A stretch of 64,000 bases of DNA from Isoperla grammatica (GCA_945910005.1 OX246745.1:43728251-43792250), one strand, 5' to 3'. Positions 1 to 10,700 are shown, counted from the first letter of the stretch. The notes: generated from the sequence alone by a model not told the origin. A program made the numbers and translations.

Positions 1-542
1 CGAATATGTTCATTTTATGGCGATCTGATAAATATTGGCAAAGTTACACAAAAGTTATCGAAAATATTTTTCTGAAACACGGTAACAATAAAATGTGAGG
101 TGGCTTTCTAATAGTAAATGTTTGTCCGGTCACGAATATACTAATTTAAACGCGATCGGATGCGTATTAGAGGCAAAAATTACATTTCTATTGCTGTCAA
201 TAACTGTTTGTAACGGTGGCGGACCGCGGCGAAAACACTTGACAGAATGACAACGAAAATTCTTAGCAACGCACATTGCACTCCATTCAACAATGTCGGG
301 AAGTATAATAGCTATGGAAATTAGAAAAATGTTTGCAATGCACATTCTTGAATTGTTGTTTATTGTTGTTTTTATAAGCTTTGAGATCTATTCGACAGAA
401 AGTTCGTAGATATGGACGCGCTCGCTTATCAACGCGTCAAACAGAGCGTTTTCCTAGTTTTATTTACAGAAGGTGGTGTGGCTGGGCTATGGTATTGGGA
501 GTGGGGGTTGTGTTATGAACGTGGGGGAAAGGTGGAAGGAAG
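1..542. other. AT-rich DNA with no recognisable gene
   Basis: Only short open frames are present, none resembling a known domain, and no tandem array or inverted repeat stands out. The CXC-family pseudogene begins at its right edge. Confidence 0.6.
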
Positions 543-2627
543 ATGGACGAAAAGTGCATTTTCTGCTGTTATGGAGTGGTAGGAGTTGAAAGTGTCACTG
601 TGGTAAGAGGTTTAGATACTATTTGAGAACTTAGTGTACAGAGAAAAGATAGAATTGCGGAAAAAATGAGGGTGTCAGTAGTGTGCGAGCTCACGTAAAC
701 TGTAGAAAAGCTTTTACAAGACACCCAAATCAAGTTTCAGTGGTACCAAGTGAAAGATCAAATTCACGAAAACCCCTCCTAAGACGTGCTGTACAATCCT
801 TTGATTTAAACGTGCTGTCTCTATTGCGCGGAGAAGGTTGATAAAAAAAAGCTTACAACAAGCACCCTAATCGCTTCTCAAAAATTTGCGCCGTGGTGGT
901 TTTATCAAAAATGTCCAGTATTCGAATGGTTTGTTCAAGGAGATGTGACAAGTGGGCAGAAATAGTTCTCAATCGCATCAATACCTCCATTGACCTGATT
1001 GCTGTCGATGCACGATATCATACAAACTGTGATGCGCGTTTTTCAGTTCTTGGTTCTAGTATGCCGGGCGAGGTATCTGAAAATGTTGGAAGGCCTATTG
1101 ACGAGTCCAAGTTAGAGGCTTTCAATGAATTATGGAACTTCCTTGATGTAAACGATTATTGCCAGTACCTTCTGTCCGAACTTATAGAGAAGCTTGCACA
1201 GTTCAGTGCCGGTGCCAGCAATGACAACCTGTATAGCGAAAAGCGACTGCGAGACCTCCTATCAGCGCGCTATGGTGATAGCGTTCTGATATCACCCAGC
1301 ATGAAGAGTTTCGGGACCGGGGTTTCGTTCCGGTTTGTAGCATCACGGATTTTAATGGACACCTGGTATAACTGCCGAAAGAAGGAGGCTGCAGAAGAAA
1401 AAAAGAGAATTCTAGACGCGGCTGTCACCATTCTCTAAGAAGAGATAAGATCTGAAGTTTATGACTGCACGACATATCCAACTTTTGAAGAAATGTCTGG
1501 AGGGGGAGCGAATCAAGTTGAGGAGATCCAGTCGAAGGTGTTAAGTGTTGCTCACACCATCATATCTTCGGTGCGTCCACGTTATTTTGTATAGTACAGG
1601 TTGGACTTGGTGTATTTCTTCACGGACGTTTTCGACCACGACATCTAATTAACGTTCTCCACAAATTAGGCTGCTCCGTTTCCTACAGCGAGATTTGCAA
1701 GTATGAAGCCTCCCTGACCATCAACATGTCAACTGAAGTTCAGGATAACTGATTTGTGCAGTTAGTCTTCGATAATGCCGATCACAATACTCGAACTGTG
1801 GATGGGCACAGAACGTTTCATGTGATGGGAGGAGTGCAGTGTGTGACGCCTGCTTCAACCGTCCAAACAACTTCGCGAGTTCCAAGACCGAAGCTTCAAC
1901 CGGGGGCAACTCTTGTCGGAAAGTTTGGCTTAATCCCGATCGTCAGTCACGACCGGCCAATGAACAGTGGTCTGAATCGCGTGGTCGTGGAAGACGTTCG
2001 GATGCCGATATTGGAACGAAATACCAATGGTTTTGGATGGCGGGTCCGAAGTCACCAGACGAACCTCAACGCGGATGGACTGGTTTTATGGAGATTGCCT
2101 CGGGAAAGAGATCCTACCAAATGTCAGCTGTGGTACCTTTGCCCTTCGTCAATCTGCAACCATCAAACCCCACCACAATCAACATATTTTGTTTTCGTGT
2201 CGTGATGAACCTCGCCAGCCTCCCTCCTACGTCGGCTGCCGCCCGCCAGCACAGCCTACGCGTATATCACCAAGTCCAGGCTTGGAGGGGGAACGTCGTT
2301 GAACCGAGAGATTGGGGCTGGACTGTCGAACAGGAAAAATATATTCGTGTCCCATCCACGTTATCCCCGGCGTCGGAAAAGCTACTACACCTGATTCGCT
2401 GTGGGTGCAAGGTAGACTGCTCCCGTAACTGTAAATGCACACGAAGCGGCCTAAAATGCACCACTACGTGCAGTGGGTGTGCTGGGGAGTCTTGCCTCAA
2501 CAGGAATATCCCGGATTACGACGAAGAAGAAGACGAATATGAGGCCGAGCAGGACCACCGCGAGCGAAAGCGCAGCAGCGACGTACTACCTCATATAAAG
2601 GATTTGGTAAAACGAAGTCGGGTGTAA
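543..2627 (+). pseudogene. Broken copy of a multicopy CXC-domain (tesmin/TSO1-like) gene family
   Basis: The reading starts at ATG 543 with a zinc-ligand-like motif (MDEKCIFCC) and hits an in-frame stop near 631. It then resumes in a shifted frame with a HVNCRK motif near 692. From 893 to 1438 it is open and includes RRCDKWAE and DARYHTNC. After a stop at 1436-1438 the frame shifts again, and near 1600-1900 the conserved stretches FLHGRFRPRHLINVLHKLG and FDNADHNTRTVDGHRTFH appear in one frame. The 3' part is again in another frame and ends with a CXC domain near 2395-2510, whose core reads CGCKVDCSRNCKC. I recognise this motif order from a large family of uncharacterised, repeat-like proteins in cnidarian and arthropod genomes. 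The region between the GFM block (near 2090) and the VYHQVQ block (near 2260) is much shorter than in the family, so an internal deletion is inferred. With at least three stops or frameshifts, this copy is dead. Confidence 0.75.
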
Positions 2628-3674
2628 AAATTTTTTTTTTTACATTTTGAAATGTACATTCGCTGCCGCAAGTGGCTTTTTCATCTTAAAACGAGTTAAA
2701 TATCTAGACAAATCCTATATTTAAAAGGGAAAACATGACACATTTTTTCTTACGCTTTTTAACGTGTATATGTACTATTTTGTCATTAAACGTAAATTAA
2801 CTGACAATTTTCATTTTTTCCCAGCAAACACGAGTTCTTCATTGAAAACGAAAAATTCTGACACCAAAAGCACCTCTGTAGAACTATCTATTCCTAACTT
2901 ATGGAATTTTTTTGAAAACTGCAAGATGGCGGCGATTTTTTCCAAAATTAAGGGTGTTGCCCACGTTGGATTTTTGGGGATTTTTCTGGACAAGTTAAAT
3001 GGGCCCCAAGGAACCAATTGCTAACAAAATCCCCTTTCTAATAATTATTTCCGTCTCGAACCTTAATTTGCCTATACTATAATGTCTTAACATAGTTTTT
3101 CTCACTATTTCGATGTATGTAATTTCATTCACATTTTATTGTTGTTGCTTTTATTCATTGTGTTTGGTAGTGTTTCTCTCCATTTCGATGTGTGTACGTT
3201 CATTCACTTTTTGTTGTTGTTGCCATTATTCATTGTGTTTGGTAATTGCTTACCGTTCATTTATGTTTCTTGTGTTTTACCGATACATTTGTGTGGCCTA
3301 ATTGTACACATTATGCTTTGTTATTGCACCATGCTTTATGTGTTAGAGTGTCTATCCTCAATTCGATGTGTGTAATTTCATATATGTTTTGTTTTGGTGA
3401 CATTCTTTGTCTTTGGTAAAATAGTTTACCGTACGATCAAAAAAAAAAAAAAATGTGCTTCCGTCATTGTGGCTATGTACGTTTAGTTATAGGAATTCAT
3501 TCATTGTGTTTGTTAGTTACTTACAGTTAGATTTATCTACGTGTCTTTATATTAATTCATTATCTGGTATTTTGTAATTGATGAAGTTTGATGAATAGTT
3601 TTGTATTGTCTTAGAACACAGGTTGGCCCTTGGTTTGTACTTAAAACCTTCCTGGTAAGTTTTAAGTGGGGGGC
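2628..3674. other. Non-coding stretch, probably decayed element DNA
   Basis: This AT-rich interval holds a T-run at 2628, a short frame around 2930-2990 (CKMAAIFSKIKG) that I could not assign, and two or three diverged copies of a TTCATTGTGTTTGGTA-type segment between 3110 and 3530. Its end, AGTGGGGGGC at 3665-3674, is a polypurine tract directly before an LTR. It may therefore be the 3' internal part of a plus-strand LTR element. Confidence 0.4.
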
Positions 3675-3914
3675 TGTGATGGTCCAACCCCTAGTTGGAG
3701 GGGGAAGGGGAGGGCGGCCGGCCACGGGGTGGTGCGGACCGCTTGAAGAAGGTGGGTTAGTCTAGTGCCGGACCACGCGGTGGTAGCTTACGTGCCTCAC
3801 TTGTATACTGTGCTTGTAGGGTAAAAGGAATAAAAGGTGGTTTTATACCTATTCGCAGTGTTTAGTGGTGATACCCCACCAACAACCCACTCCCTGGCCA
3901 GTGGCCATATTACA
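3675..3914 (+). mobile_element. 240-bp LTR (3' LTR or solo LTR)
   Basis: The segment starts TGTGATGG and ends ATATTACA. It therefore has the TG...CA ends and short imperfect terminal inverted repeat (TGTGAT/ATTACA) of a retroviral-type LTR. It is preceded by a polypurine tract (AGTGGGGGGC) and contains AATAAA near 3831 on the plus strand, which favours a plus-strand 3' LTR. The 5-bp flanks (GGGGC and TACTG) do not match, so it is not a simple solo-LTR insertion. It lies exactly where the minus-strand BEL/Pao gag-pol loses homology, so a recombination or nested insertion joined the two. Confidence 0.55.
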
Positions 3915-6900
3915 TACTGAAGGCTTCAGTTCGGGCAACTCCTCACGGGAGTCGAATGAGGGTGATGGCCGAGACCACAACTCTTGAACAGCATGAAGGA
4001 AGTTCGGACCAGAGAGCCACAGAGGGTGCTCAAGGAGCTGAGTCGGGATCAAACCACGAGATGCGCAATCGGCAGGGTTTTCTTCGGTCGATACGTGATG
4101 CCAGTCGACAGGGGAAGTGCTCTCAAGCACCTCGACGACGCGGTTGGCGACGAAGGTCTTGAGGCGATGAGGGGGAGTGGACAGCCAGGCAAGCACGATT
4201 CGTGAGTCGGTGAAGAGATGAACAGAGCTTGAGACGAGGGGGAGCAGCGAGGGCAAGGTGTCACGTAGCAAACGAGTGAGCAGGAGAGCAGCCGATAGTT
4301 CCAGCTTCGGAATAGTCAGGGGTTTAACTGGGGCGACCTTGCTTTTCGCGCGCACGAGACGAACTTCATAGGTGGAAGGGCTGGTCTGTGATTGCAGATA
4401 CAGCACAGCTGCGTAGGCTTTCTCGGAGGCGTCGCAGAAGCCGACGACACGATGAGAGTGGCCAACACGAGGGAAGGCGCGAGGGACATGAAAGTTGGCA
4501 AGGGCGGGAACTTCAGCGACTGCCGAGAGCCAGTTGTGAGAGAGATGATCGGGAAGCGTATCATCCCACTGCACCTGGGGTTGTTGGAGGAAGATCTTCA
4601 TTGAGCAAACAAAGGGTGTGAGAAACCCCAGGGGATCGAAGATGCGTGCGATGTAGGACAATGCCGTACGTTTAGTGAAAGTTTCTTGGAAAGGTACGGT
4701 GAGAAAAGAGAAATCATCCGAGTTGGAGCTCCACAGTAGGCCGAGGATCTTGATGCCTTCATCTTCGTTAGAGAACACGAGTGGAGTCTCGAGATGGTCT
4801 TCAGGAAGAGCGGCCAAAGCCATGCGATTGTTGCTCGCCCACTTACGAAGCTCGAAGCCGCCGCGCGAAAGGAGAGCTTGCAACTGTTTCTGGAGGGCGA
4901 TGGCTTCAGAGAGAGTTTCAGCGCCAGACACGATGTCATCTATGTAGGTGTGCGTCGTGAGGGCATGTGCAGCCAGAGGGAACTGTTCTCCTTCGTCACG
5001 TACCAGTTGCTGCAAAACACGTTGGGCTTGGAAGGCAGAGGGAGTTAGCCCGTAAGTAACTGCATTGAGCTCGTAGTCTAGGACGGGAGAACTGGGGGAA
5101 GGTCGCCAAAAGATGTGTTGGACGGCCCGATCCGAGGAGTTGACGAGGATCTGGCGATACATTTGACGAATGTCCGCACAGATGACGATAGAATGGGTTC
5201 GGAAAGAAGTGATAACACTGGAGAGGTCACGTTGGAGTTTCGGTCCAGTGAGTAGGAGTTGGTTCAGAGAGACGCCATCTTGGTCCGGTGAAGAGGCGTT
5301 AAAAACAACTCTCAGCTTGGTACTGGAGCTCGTGAGTTTGTGGACACAGTGGTGTGGAATGATATAGCTGGCAGGGGAAGAGACGTGCTGCATATGCTGG
5401 GCATGTTCATAGTCTTGCATGAACACTTGATAAGCAGCGTTGTGCTGAGGATTGCGTCGCAAACGTCGCTCTAAACTCAGGTAGCTCTGGAGTGCGGCCT
5501 CACGGTTGCTTCCGAGTGAGGGACGCGACGGTTTGAAGGGAAGAGCTACTGAGTAGCGTCCACACGCGTCACGTGAGTGGGTTTCCTTGAAGTGACGTTC
5601 ACACCATTGATCTTCAGGATCTTCTTCAGGGGGACGAGGAACTTCTTCTACCTCCCAGAATAAGCGCAAGTTGCGCTCGAGGCTAGAGGAACACACAAAG
5701 AGAGAGACAGGAGGGTCGGAAGGTGGTTCCTTGCACTGAGTTGGTCCCATGACAACCCAGCCAAACATGGTGTTGAAGGCCGTAGGGTTGTTGCCGCGGA
5801 TCGTGTCACCTGACCTATTCAAGATTTCGGGGTAGAGATCGGCACCCAACAGAAAGTCTACTCGGTCCGGGGAGCAGAAACGGTTGTCTGCAAGACACAT
5901 TCCTTGGGAACGTTGGAAAACGTCACAGGATACTTCACTGGTCGGCAGGTGACTGGTTAAGTTCGGCAGAACAAGAGCTCGAACCATGAGTGTTTTTAGA
6001 GAGGAGAGGCGCGAGGTAATGGAGCACTGTACAGTGCCACGTGCTTGAGTAGCAGCAAGGCCTATCCCCGATAACTCGAAGTGTGTAGGTTCAACTTTCA
6101 GACCCAGCTTCCTGACCAGCGACTGAGATATGGCAGAGACTTGCGAGCCGGGATCCAGCACCGCGCGAAAGGGTTGAAATTGTCCGTGAGAATCTTGAAT
6201 GAGAGCGCGTGCGGTGCCTAACAGCACAGTAGGTTGGCTGCGCGTGGTGTCCCGGAGATGACAGGAGAGAACGCGATTCGAGGGACCGGCTTCTTGAGAG
6301 GATGAGCTGACGTCATGAGAGGGATTGACGTCACGAGCTAAGGGAATACTGCCATAAGAATTGTCCTGGTACGCGGAAGTACTCGTGGAGTGTAAAAAAG
6401 AGTGATGATGCTTACTTCCGCAGGTGGAGCAGGCGTTCTTTGAATTACACTGCGACTTCATGTGAGCGCCGAGACAATTGAAACAGCGTCGCAATTGGCG
6501 CAAGGTGTGATACTTGTCATCAATGGATTGCTTGCGGAATGTCTCACACTTATAAAGCGTGTGACAAGATTTACACACGGGGCAAGATGAGTTGGCGTCG
6601 GAGCGCGAGGGTTCAGAGCGCTCACGTCCCGAGCCAGAAGAGGGGCTGGCTTCTTTAGTAGCGATAAATGAATTCAGTTTCTTCACAGGGGAAGAAATCT
6701 TGGTAGGACTGGCAGTAGGTTTACCTACAGAGCATAATTCGAATGTGCGTGACTGTTCTTCGATAAATTCTATCACCGAACTGTAATTAGGAGTAGTGTG
6801 GGAAGACTGTTTGTCCTCGAATGCTTTAAGAGTTGAACTGTCGAGCTTAGCCAAGGTCAACGAGAGTAAAAAAAAATCACCTAGGTCGGGTAATTCTAAT

Positions 6901-7640
6901 GCTTTCAATGCATCAATCGCGTTACGAGGCACGCTGAGAAAACTTTGCAAGCTTGCATGAGACGCAGATTTCAGAGGTGTGAAGTCCAGCAGTTGCTGCA
7001 CATACAAACTAGCCAGCAAACGTTTATTCTGATAACGGGATATCAGCGCCTGAAAGGCGAGAGGGTAGTTTTCATTGGAGATTTGAAAACCGGAAATAGT
7101 AGTCAGAGCAGCGCCTGACAACGAAGTTCTCAAGTAATGAAACTTTTGTATGTTGTCGAGTGAATCATTTCCGTCAATTAGGGATTTGAAAAGAGAATAA
7201 AATTCGTTCCATTGCGAAATACCTCCCGAGAAATTGGGAAGATCGATTGTTGGTAGGTTAATATAATTTTTAGGAGAAGCTGTAGCCACATCCGCGGGTG
7301 TCGCGCTATTTTCACTAAGTTTGACAGCAGCAAGGAAACGAGATTGTGCTGCGTACAAAACTGTCTCAAAACTTTCAAACACTTTGTCAACTTCGACGGG
7401 TTTAGCAGGAGCAATAAGTTGTGAATTTATGGCCGCGATGGCCAGTTGTATCTGCTGAAAGCTCGAGTCAAACGTCGACAACTTTTCGAACCTAGGCCTA
7501 TTTAAGTGTAGGTTGTCAGGTGTTAAGTTAGCGAAGGCTTTGTACGTACGTTGGACAGACGCAAAAATGACTTCGCGCTGAGCAACAAGCTTTTCTTGTT
7601 CAGAAACAAGATCATCCATCATGAACAGAGGGGAAAACAC
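3849..7640 (-). CDS. BEL/Pao retrotransposon gag-pol polyprotein, integrase lost
   Basis: This is a 1263-residue open frame starting at ATG 7640. In order it holds a Gag region (DUF1759 type, about residues 120-290), zinc-knuckle-like cysteine clusters (CPVCKSC near 352 and CFNC...C near 383-405), and a DUF1758-type aspartic protease with LDPGSQ near residue 493. These are followed by a reverse transcriptase (about 770-960) with the catalytic YIDDIVSG near 898, the Pao A17 region, and an RNase H-like segment starting at FCDASEKAY near 1068. The protein would produce and process the element's particle and copy its RNA. The protease motif has proline where DSG or DTG is usual, which may impair it. 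The frame ends in about 24 residues read through the 3675-3914 LTR, and the integrase that normally follows is absent. The copy is therefore probably immobile, although the long intact frame suggests recent insertion. Confidence 0.93.
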   Translation of the reverse strand: MFSPLFMMDDLVSEQEKLVAQREVIFASVQRTYKAFANLTPDNLHLNRPRFEKLSTFDSSFQQIQLAIAAINSQLIAPAKPVEVDKVFESFETVLYAAQSRFLAAVKLSENSATPADVATASPKNYINLPTIDLPNFSGGISQWNEFYSLFKSLIDGNDSLDNIQKFHYLRTSLSGAALTTISGFQISNENYPLAFQALISRYQNKRLLASLYVQQLLDFTPLKSASHASLQSFLSVPRNAIDALKALELPDLGDFFLLSLTLAKLDSSTLKAFEDKQSSHTTPNYSSVIEFIEEQSRTFELCSVGKPTASPTKISSPVKKLNSFIATKEASPSSGSGRERSEPSRSDANSSCPVCKSCHTLYKCETFRKQSIDDKYHTLRQLRRCFNCLGAHMKSQCNSKNACSTCGSKHHHSFLHSTSTSAYQDNSYGSIPLARDVNPSHDVSSSSQEAGPSNRVLSCHLRDTTRSQPTVLLGTARALIQDSHGQFQPFRAVLDPGSQVSAISQSLVRKLGLKVEPTHFELSGIGLAATQARGTVQCSITSRLSSLKTLMVRALVLPNLTSHLPTSEVSCDVFQRSQGMCLADNRFCSPDRVDFLLGADLYPEILNRSGDTIRGNNPTAFNTMFGWVVMGPTQCKEPPSDPPVSLFVCSSSLERNLRLFWEVEEVPRPPEEDPEDQWCERHFKETHSRDACGRYSVALPFKPSRPSLGSNREAALQSYLSLERRLRRNPQHNAAYQVFMQDYEHAQHMQHVSSPASYIIPHHCVHKLTSSSTKLRVVFNASSPDQDGVSLNQLLLTGPKLQRDLSSVITSFRTHSIVICADIRQMYRQILVNSSDRAVQHIFWRPSPSSPVLDYELNAVTYGLTPSAFQAQRVLQQLVRDEGEQFPLAAHALTTHTYIDDIVSGAETLSEAIALQKQLQALLSRGGFELRKWASNNRMALAALPEDHLETPLVFSNEDEGIKILGLLWSSNSDDFSFLTVPFQETFTKRTALSYIARIFDPLGFLTPFVCSMKIFLQQPQVQWDDTLPDHLSHNWLSAVAEVPALANFHVPRAFPRVGHSHRVVGFCDASEKAYAAVLYLQSQTSPSTYEVRLVRAKSKVAPVKPLTIPKLELSAALLLTRLLRDTLPSLLPLVSSSVHLFTDSRIVLAWLSTPPHRLKTFVANRVVEVLESTSPVDWHHVSTEENPADCASRGLIPTQLLEHPLWLSGPNFLHAVQELWSRPSPSFDSREELPELKPSVCNMATGQGVGCWWGITTKHCE

Positions 7641-8425
7641 AAGAAATTATGAAGGAAAAACGAGAGAAATCCGTCAACACAAGCAGTGTTATATGTAAAT
7701 CCAGCTGAATGTAGTTGAGCACACTGACCTTACTGTCAAAACAACAAAGTGTATTGTTGAATACGTCACTTGTATGACGAGTTGCAGCGCGAGGGAAGAG
7801 AGTGACGTGTCCGCGCGGGACGACGCAACTGACGAGAGAAAAAAATAAAGAAAATGATAAAGATAGCTTTGACTGAGGAATAACTGGCTGAAGATCGGAC
7901 GACGGAGGATCAAAAAATGTTAGCGCGGGGAAGTAGAGAGAAAAGATAGTATAATTAGAACTGAAAGTGGACTGTATATTTGAATGAACTTACCGAGAAT
8001 GCAGTGAGGTGGAGAATAGTGTGATGCCGAAGTGCAGAGACTAGTTGTTTGCTAGGTAAAGAAAAGAATAAAGAACCCAGGGTTGAAAGGAGAAGAAAGA
8101 AAGAGTAAGAAAAACGCCTCAAGAGAGGCTCGAACCACAAGCAGCAGCGCGTAAACTATAGGTGAGCTCGACGCTCGGAGTCCGCTAGCAGTTCGAAGGC
8201 GAGATGACAGGCACGTAGGAGAGATGAAACCAGACTGGTCTGACTGCACGAGCAGCTCACACACGAAAACATGCATACGTCACAAGGGGTAGGGGAAATG
8301 GAGATAAGAGCAAAGGGCGTAGCAGAACGTGACGTAAACAACCGGAAGAGTGACTAAAACCTATACATGAAATTAACTACAAACTAGGGAGGTTGGCGTG
8401 AACATCATTATTATTTTCAATTTAC
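7641..8425 (-). other. Probable 5' region of the BEL/Pao element
   Basis: Roughly 700 bp lies between the gag start and the last visible exon of the YqaJ gene. A 5' LTR and leader are expected here, but I could not find clear TG...CA ends, a primer-binding site or a matching second copy of the 3675-3914 LTR. The short open frames look random. Confidence 0.35.
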
Positions 8426-9223
8426 CTTTGAAGACGATCGACCATTTTATCCTTCCAAAACGCATTGTCTTTTTCGATTCTTTGGAAAGCCATCCATGTG
8501 TTTGTATATGGCACGAAGACGCAATAATCTCTTTGGGCTATGTGCAACTGCCCCTGTACTTGGTAGTACCAGTTATCAGTGGTTTTAAGTTTTAATTGTC
8601 CATCTTCCAGACGACATGATGGGATCTGAAAATGTAACAAATGAAATTAATTTGTCTATATACAAACATTGATTTTGTTTTGTATGAAATGTTATATAGA
8701 TTGTAAAATTGCATTTTTAAAACACACTTTTCCAGCATAAAGTGCGTCTCGAGAAGTTACAAACTCTTCGCCAGACAGAGGACATTTTACCTCCATCAGT
8801 CCATCACTGTCGATCAGGCCATCTGAAATAATGCGGGAGACAACAATAACTACTTAATTTAATATAAGTAATAAATAAAAATGAAAATAACATTAAAGTT
8901 TGTAAACGAAACATCGTCGGTGACCGAGATTGTATGGCATAATATAATTATTCAATAAAGTAATAACAACAACAATAATAATAATAACAATAACAATAAC
9001 ACCCCTAGCCTAAAATTATTAATTGTATAAATAAAAATATATTTTACCTGGACTAGCTGCCAAGAACGGAAGTTCAGCGTCAACAAACAGGCCGCAATTG
9101 GAAGCAACAATGCCGTGTTGACTCGCCATTTTTTCCTTTGCAATGGGATCGTGAACTTGGCCATGGACCATTGCTTTATTCGTGAAGGTGCCGCCAAGGT
9201 CAAGTTGATTGGAAATTTGCAAT
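8426..9223 (-). CDS. YqaJ-type viral recombinase/exonuclease domain gene, three exons (partial)
   Basis: Three minus-strand exons splice in frame: 9223-9048, 8822-8728 and 8625-8426. Exon 1 follows a TTCCACAG acceptor and ends at G|GTAAAAT. It encodes GQVHDPIAKEKMASQHG, CGLFVDAELPFLAASP and the first base of an Asp codon. Exon 2 (95 bp, acceptor TTATTTCAG) completes SPDG and adds the LMEVKCP motif. Exon 3 (acceptor CATTTTCAG) carries WYYQVQGQLHIAQRDYCVF. The SPDG aspartate and ExK are the metal-binding residues of the lambda-exonuclease/YqaJ nuclease fold, and the YYQVQGQ motif is typical of the animal YqaJ family. The expected function is 5'-3' DNA resection; in arthropod genomes such genes are often multicopy and element-associated. 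Exon 3 can end at a donor (CAAAG|GTAAAT) or read on to a stop at 8422. The next exon is not visible, and the BEL element begins within tens to hundreds of bases, so the gene may be truncated. Exons upstream of 9223 are unidentified. Confidence 0.75.
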
Positions 9224-9259
9224 CTGTGGAACAACGGTATCAAGTCAATTTAATGTAAC

Positions 9260-9439
9260 AATGACGGCCATCTTCATATCCCCACCACTGCTACCCGAAC
9301 CCCCTCAACTCCGTGACCACCTGACAAAATGAAATATACGTAACTGAAAATTAGTTTGTTTCAGTTGTTCAGTTTGTTGTTTCAGGGAGTTGAGGGGGGT
9401 CGAGTAGCAGTGGAGGGGATAAGGAGGGGGTCGTCATTC
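9260..9439. mobile_element. Foldback MITE-like inverted repeat, about 180 bp
   Basis: Two arms of about 57 nt are imperfect inverted copies of each other. Both contain AATGACGRCC, ATCCCC, CCACTGCTAC and CCCCTCAACTCC in the same order when one is reverse complemented. The AT-rich spacer (about 9325-9380) has no coding signal. A target duplication is not clear. It lies within 40 bp upstream of the first visible YqaJ exon, probably inside an intron. Confidence 0.6.
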
Positions 9440-9695
9440 TAAAGATTTCTCAACTATAGTATGGCTTTCCCTTTCCGTACGAACGTAATATTATCAACAT
9501 AATTTGTGTACTAGGCTAACTAAAGTGTTGGTTTTGTCGTGTTCAACCACCACACGTTATTGATTTGTTTGTATTAGTATTTTTCTAATAAGTAAATGTG
9601 AAGCAATATAGGCATACATACACATATTTTATAGCGATTCAAAAAAAATGTAATTTAATACAAGTCATTCAAAACGGCATGATCTACTGATATCA

Positions 9696-9929
9696 TTACG
9701 CCGCGCTGGGCCCAGTGGCGGCACTAGAGGGAAATGTATCAAGGCAATTTTCGGGTGGGACAAGGCCCACCCTTTGCACCCTCGTAGTGCCGCCACTGGC
9801 TGGGCCTCAGCTGGACGCTCACTTCCTCGTTGAGCCCGCCGATATGTCTGCTGCCGCTGGATACCACAACATTATAGCCGCGAGCATTGACGATTCCGAG
9901 CGTCTTTCCAGGAACAGAAAGAGTCTCGC
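9696..9929 (-). CDS. Candidate terminal exon, possibly of the wengen-like gene, interrupted by a MITE
   Basis: A minus-strand reading from a possible acceptor (GGGGGCAG|GC) at 9929 encodes GETLSVPGKTLGIVNARGYN and then VVVSSGSRHIGG. Without the MITE at 9713-9798 and its duplicated 8 bp, it would end in LRPSAA and a stop at 9696-9698. With the MITE, it reads into the insertion and stops at 9739-9741. The phase (two bases completing a Gly codon) fits the donor of the exon at 22402-22491. The acceptor has a purine-rich approach and is weak, and I recognise no domain, so this is only a candidate. Confidence 0.25.
9713..9798. mobile_element. 86-bp hAT-type MITE with 8-bp target duplication
   Basis: The element begins CAGTGGCGGCACTA and ends with its exact reverse complement TAGTGCCGCCACTG (14-bp perfect terminal inverted repeat). 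It is flanked on both sides by GCTGGGCC (9705-9712 and 9799-9806). An 8-bp duplication with CAGTGG ends is diagnostic of hAT-superfamily transposition, so this is a very short non-autonomous copy. Confidence 0.9.
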
Positions 9930-9998
9930 CTGCCCCCTCCCCTCCCTGGCAATGCACTCCCACAATTCACCCCAAATATCCTTTCATCGCCGTTACGG

Positions 9999-10700
9999 CT
10001 AACGACCTCACAAATAGGTTAGCACGAGCCAACCTTCCCTCACGTTGGAAAGTATCAACAAAACAATGGCAATAACTGAATTTATACACAAATCCACAAC
10101 CCACTCATTACCTCTGCGATTTTACGTGGTAGTTATTATATTAAATTTCGCACATTTATTGTTCCGGATACCAAAATTACACTTTTGTGTTTTTTTTTGC
10201 AAAACCTTCACCTGGGAATAACTCCCAATAATTTGAAATTTGTTTGATTTCAAATAAGAAATAAGTCCCTTTCACTACATATTGAAGGGGTGGGTGGGGG
10301 CAATAACAACGCCACTGTCTCGCTCACATGTTGGAGCAAATAACGGCTAACCTATGAAAATAGAATAGTATTTACAGCGTTGAGTGAGCTCAACGTTTAC
10401 AGTACTAACCACGGAGCCAAACTGATTTGTTTACTAACGACAGTTATGAAACAATTTTAAACGCAAAAAAGTTGTCGCATTTCTTCATTTCATAAATTAC
10501 ACTCGAGAAGCACTTGATAACCCACTTCAACTGTAAGAAGAGCGTTTGGGTATGTTGTTTTATTTATTTGAAACTGTATAAAATAAATTGTCAACATGGT
10601 GCATTGAGTAAAATACGATTCATAATATTGTACTCACCCAGCTTTCTTCGCTTCTCTCCATTTGTTTAAACTGTTTCTGGCGCCTTTTAGAGGTTTGGAT
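9999..10700. other. AT-rich interval with no recognised feature
   Basis: The sequence is AT-rich with scattered T- and A-runs. I see no coding frame, tandem array or convincing inverted repeat. Confidence 0.5.

Noticed and set aside
9739..10075. Plus-strand open frames over the MITE region
   Set aside because: They cross the transposon boundary and show no domain; the minus-strand reading is the more plausible one.
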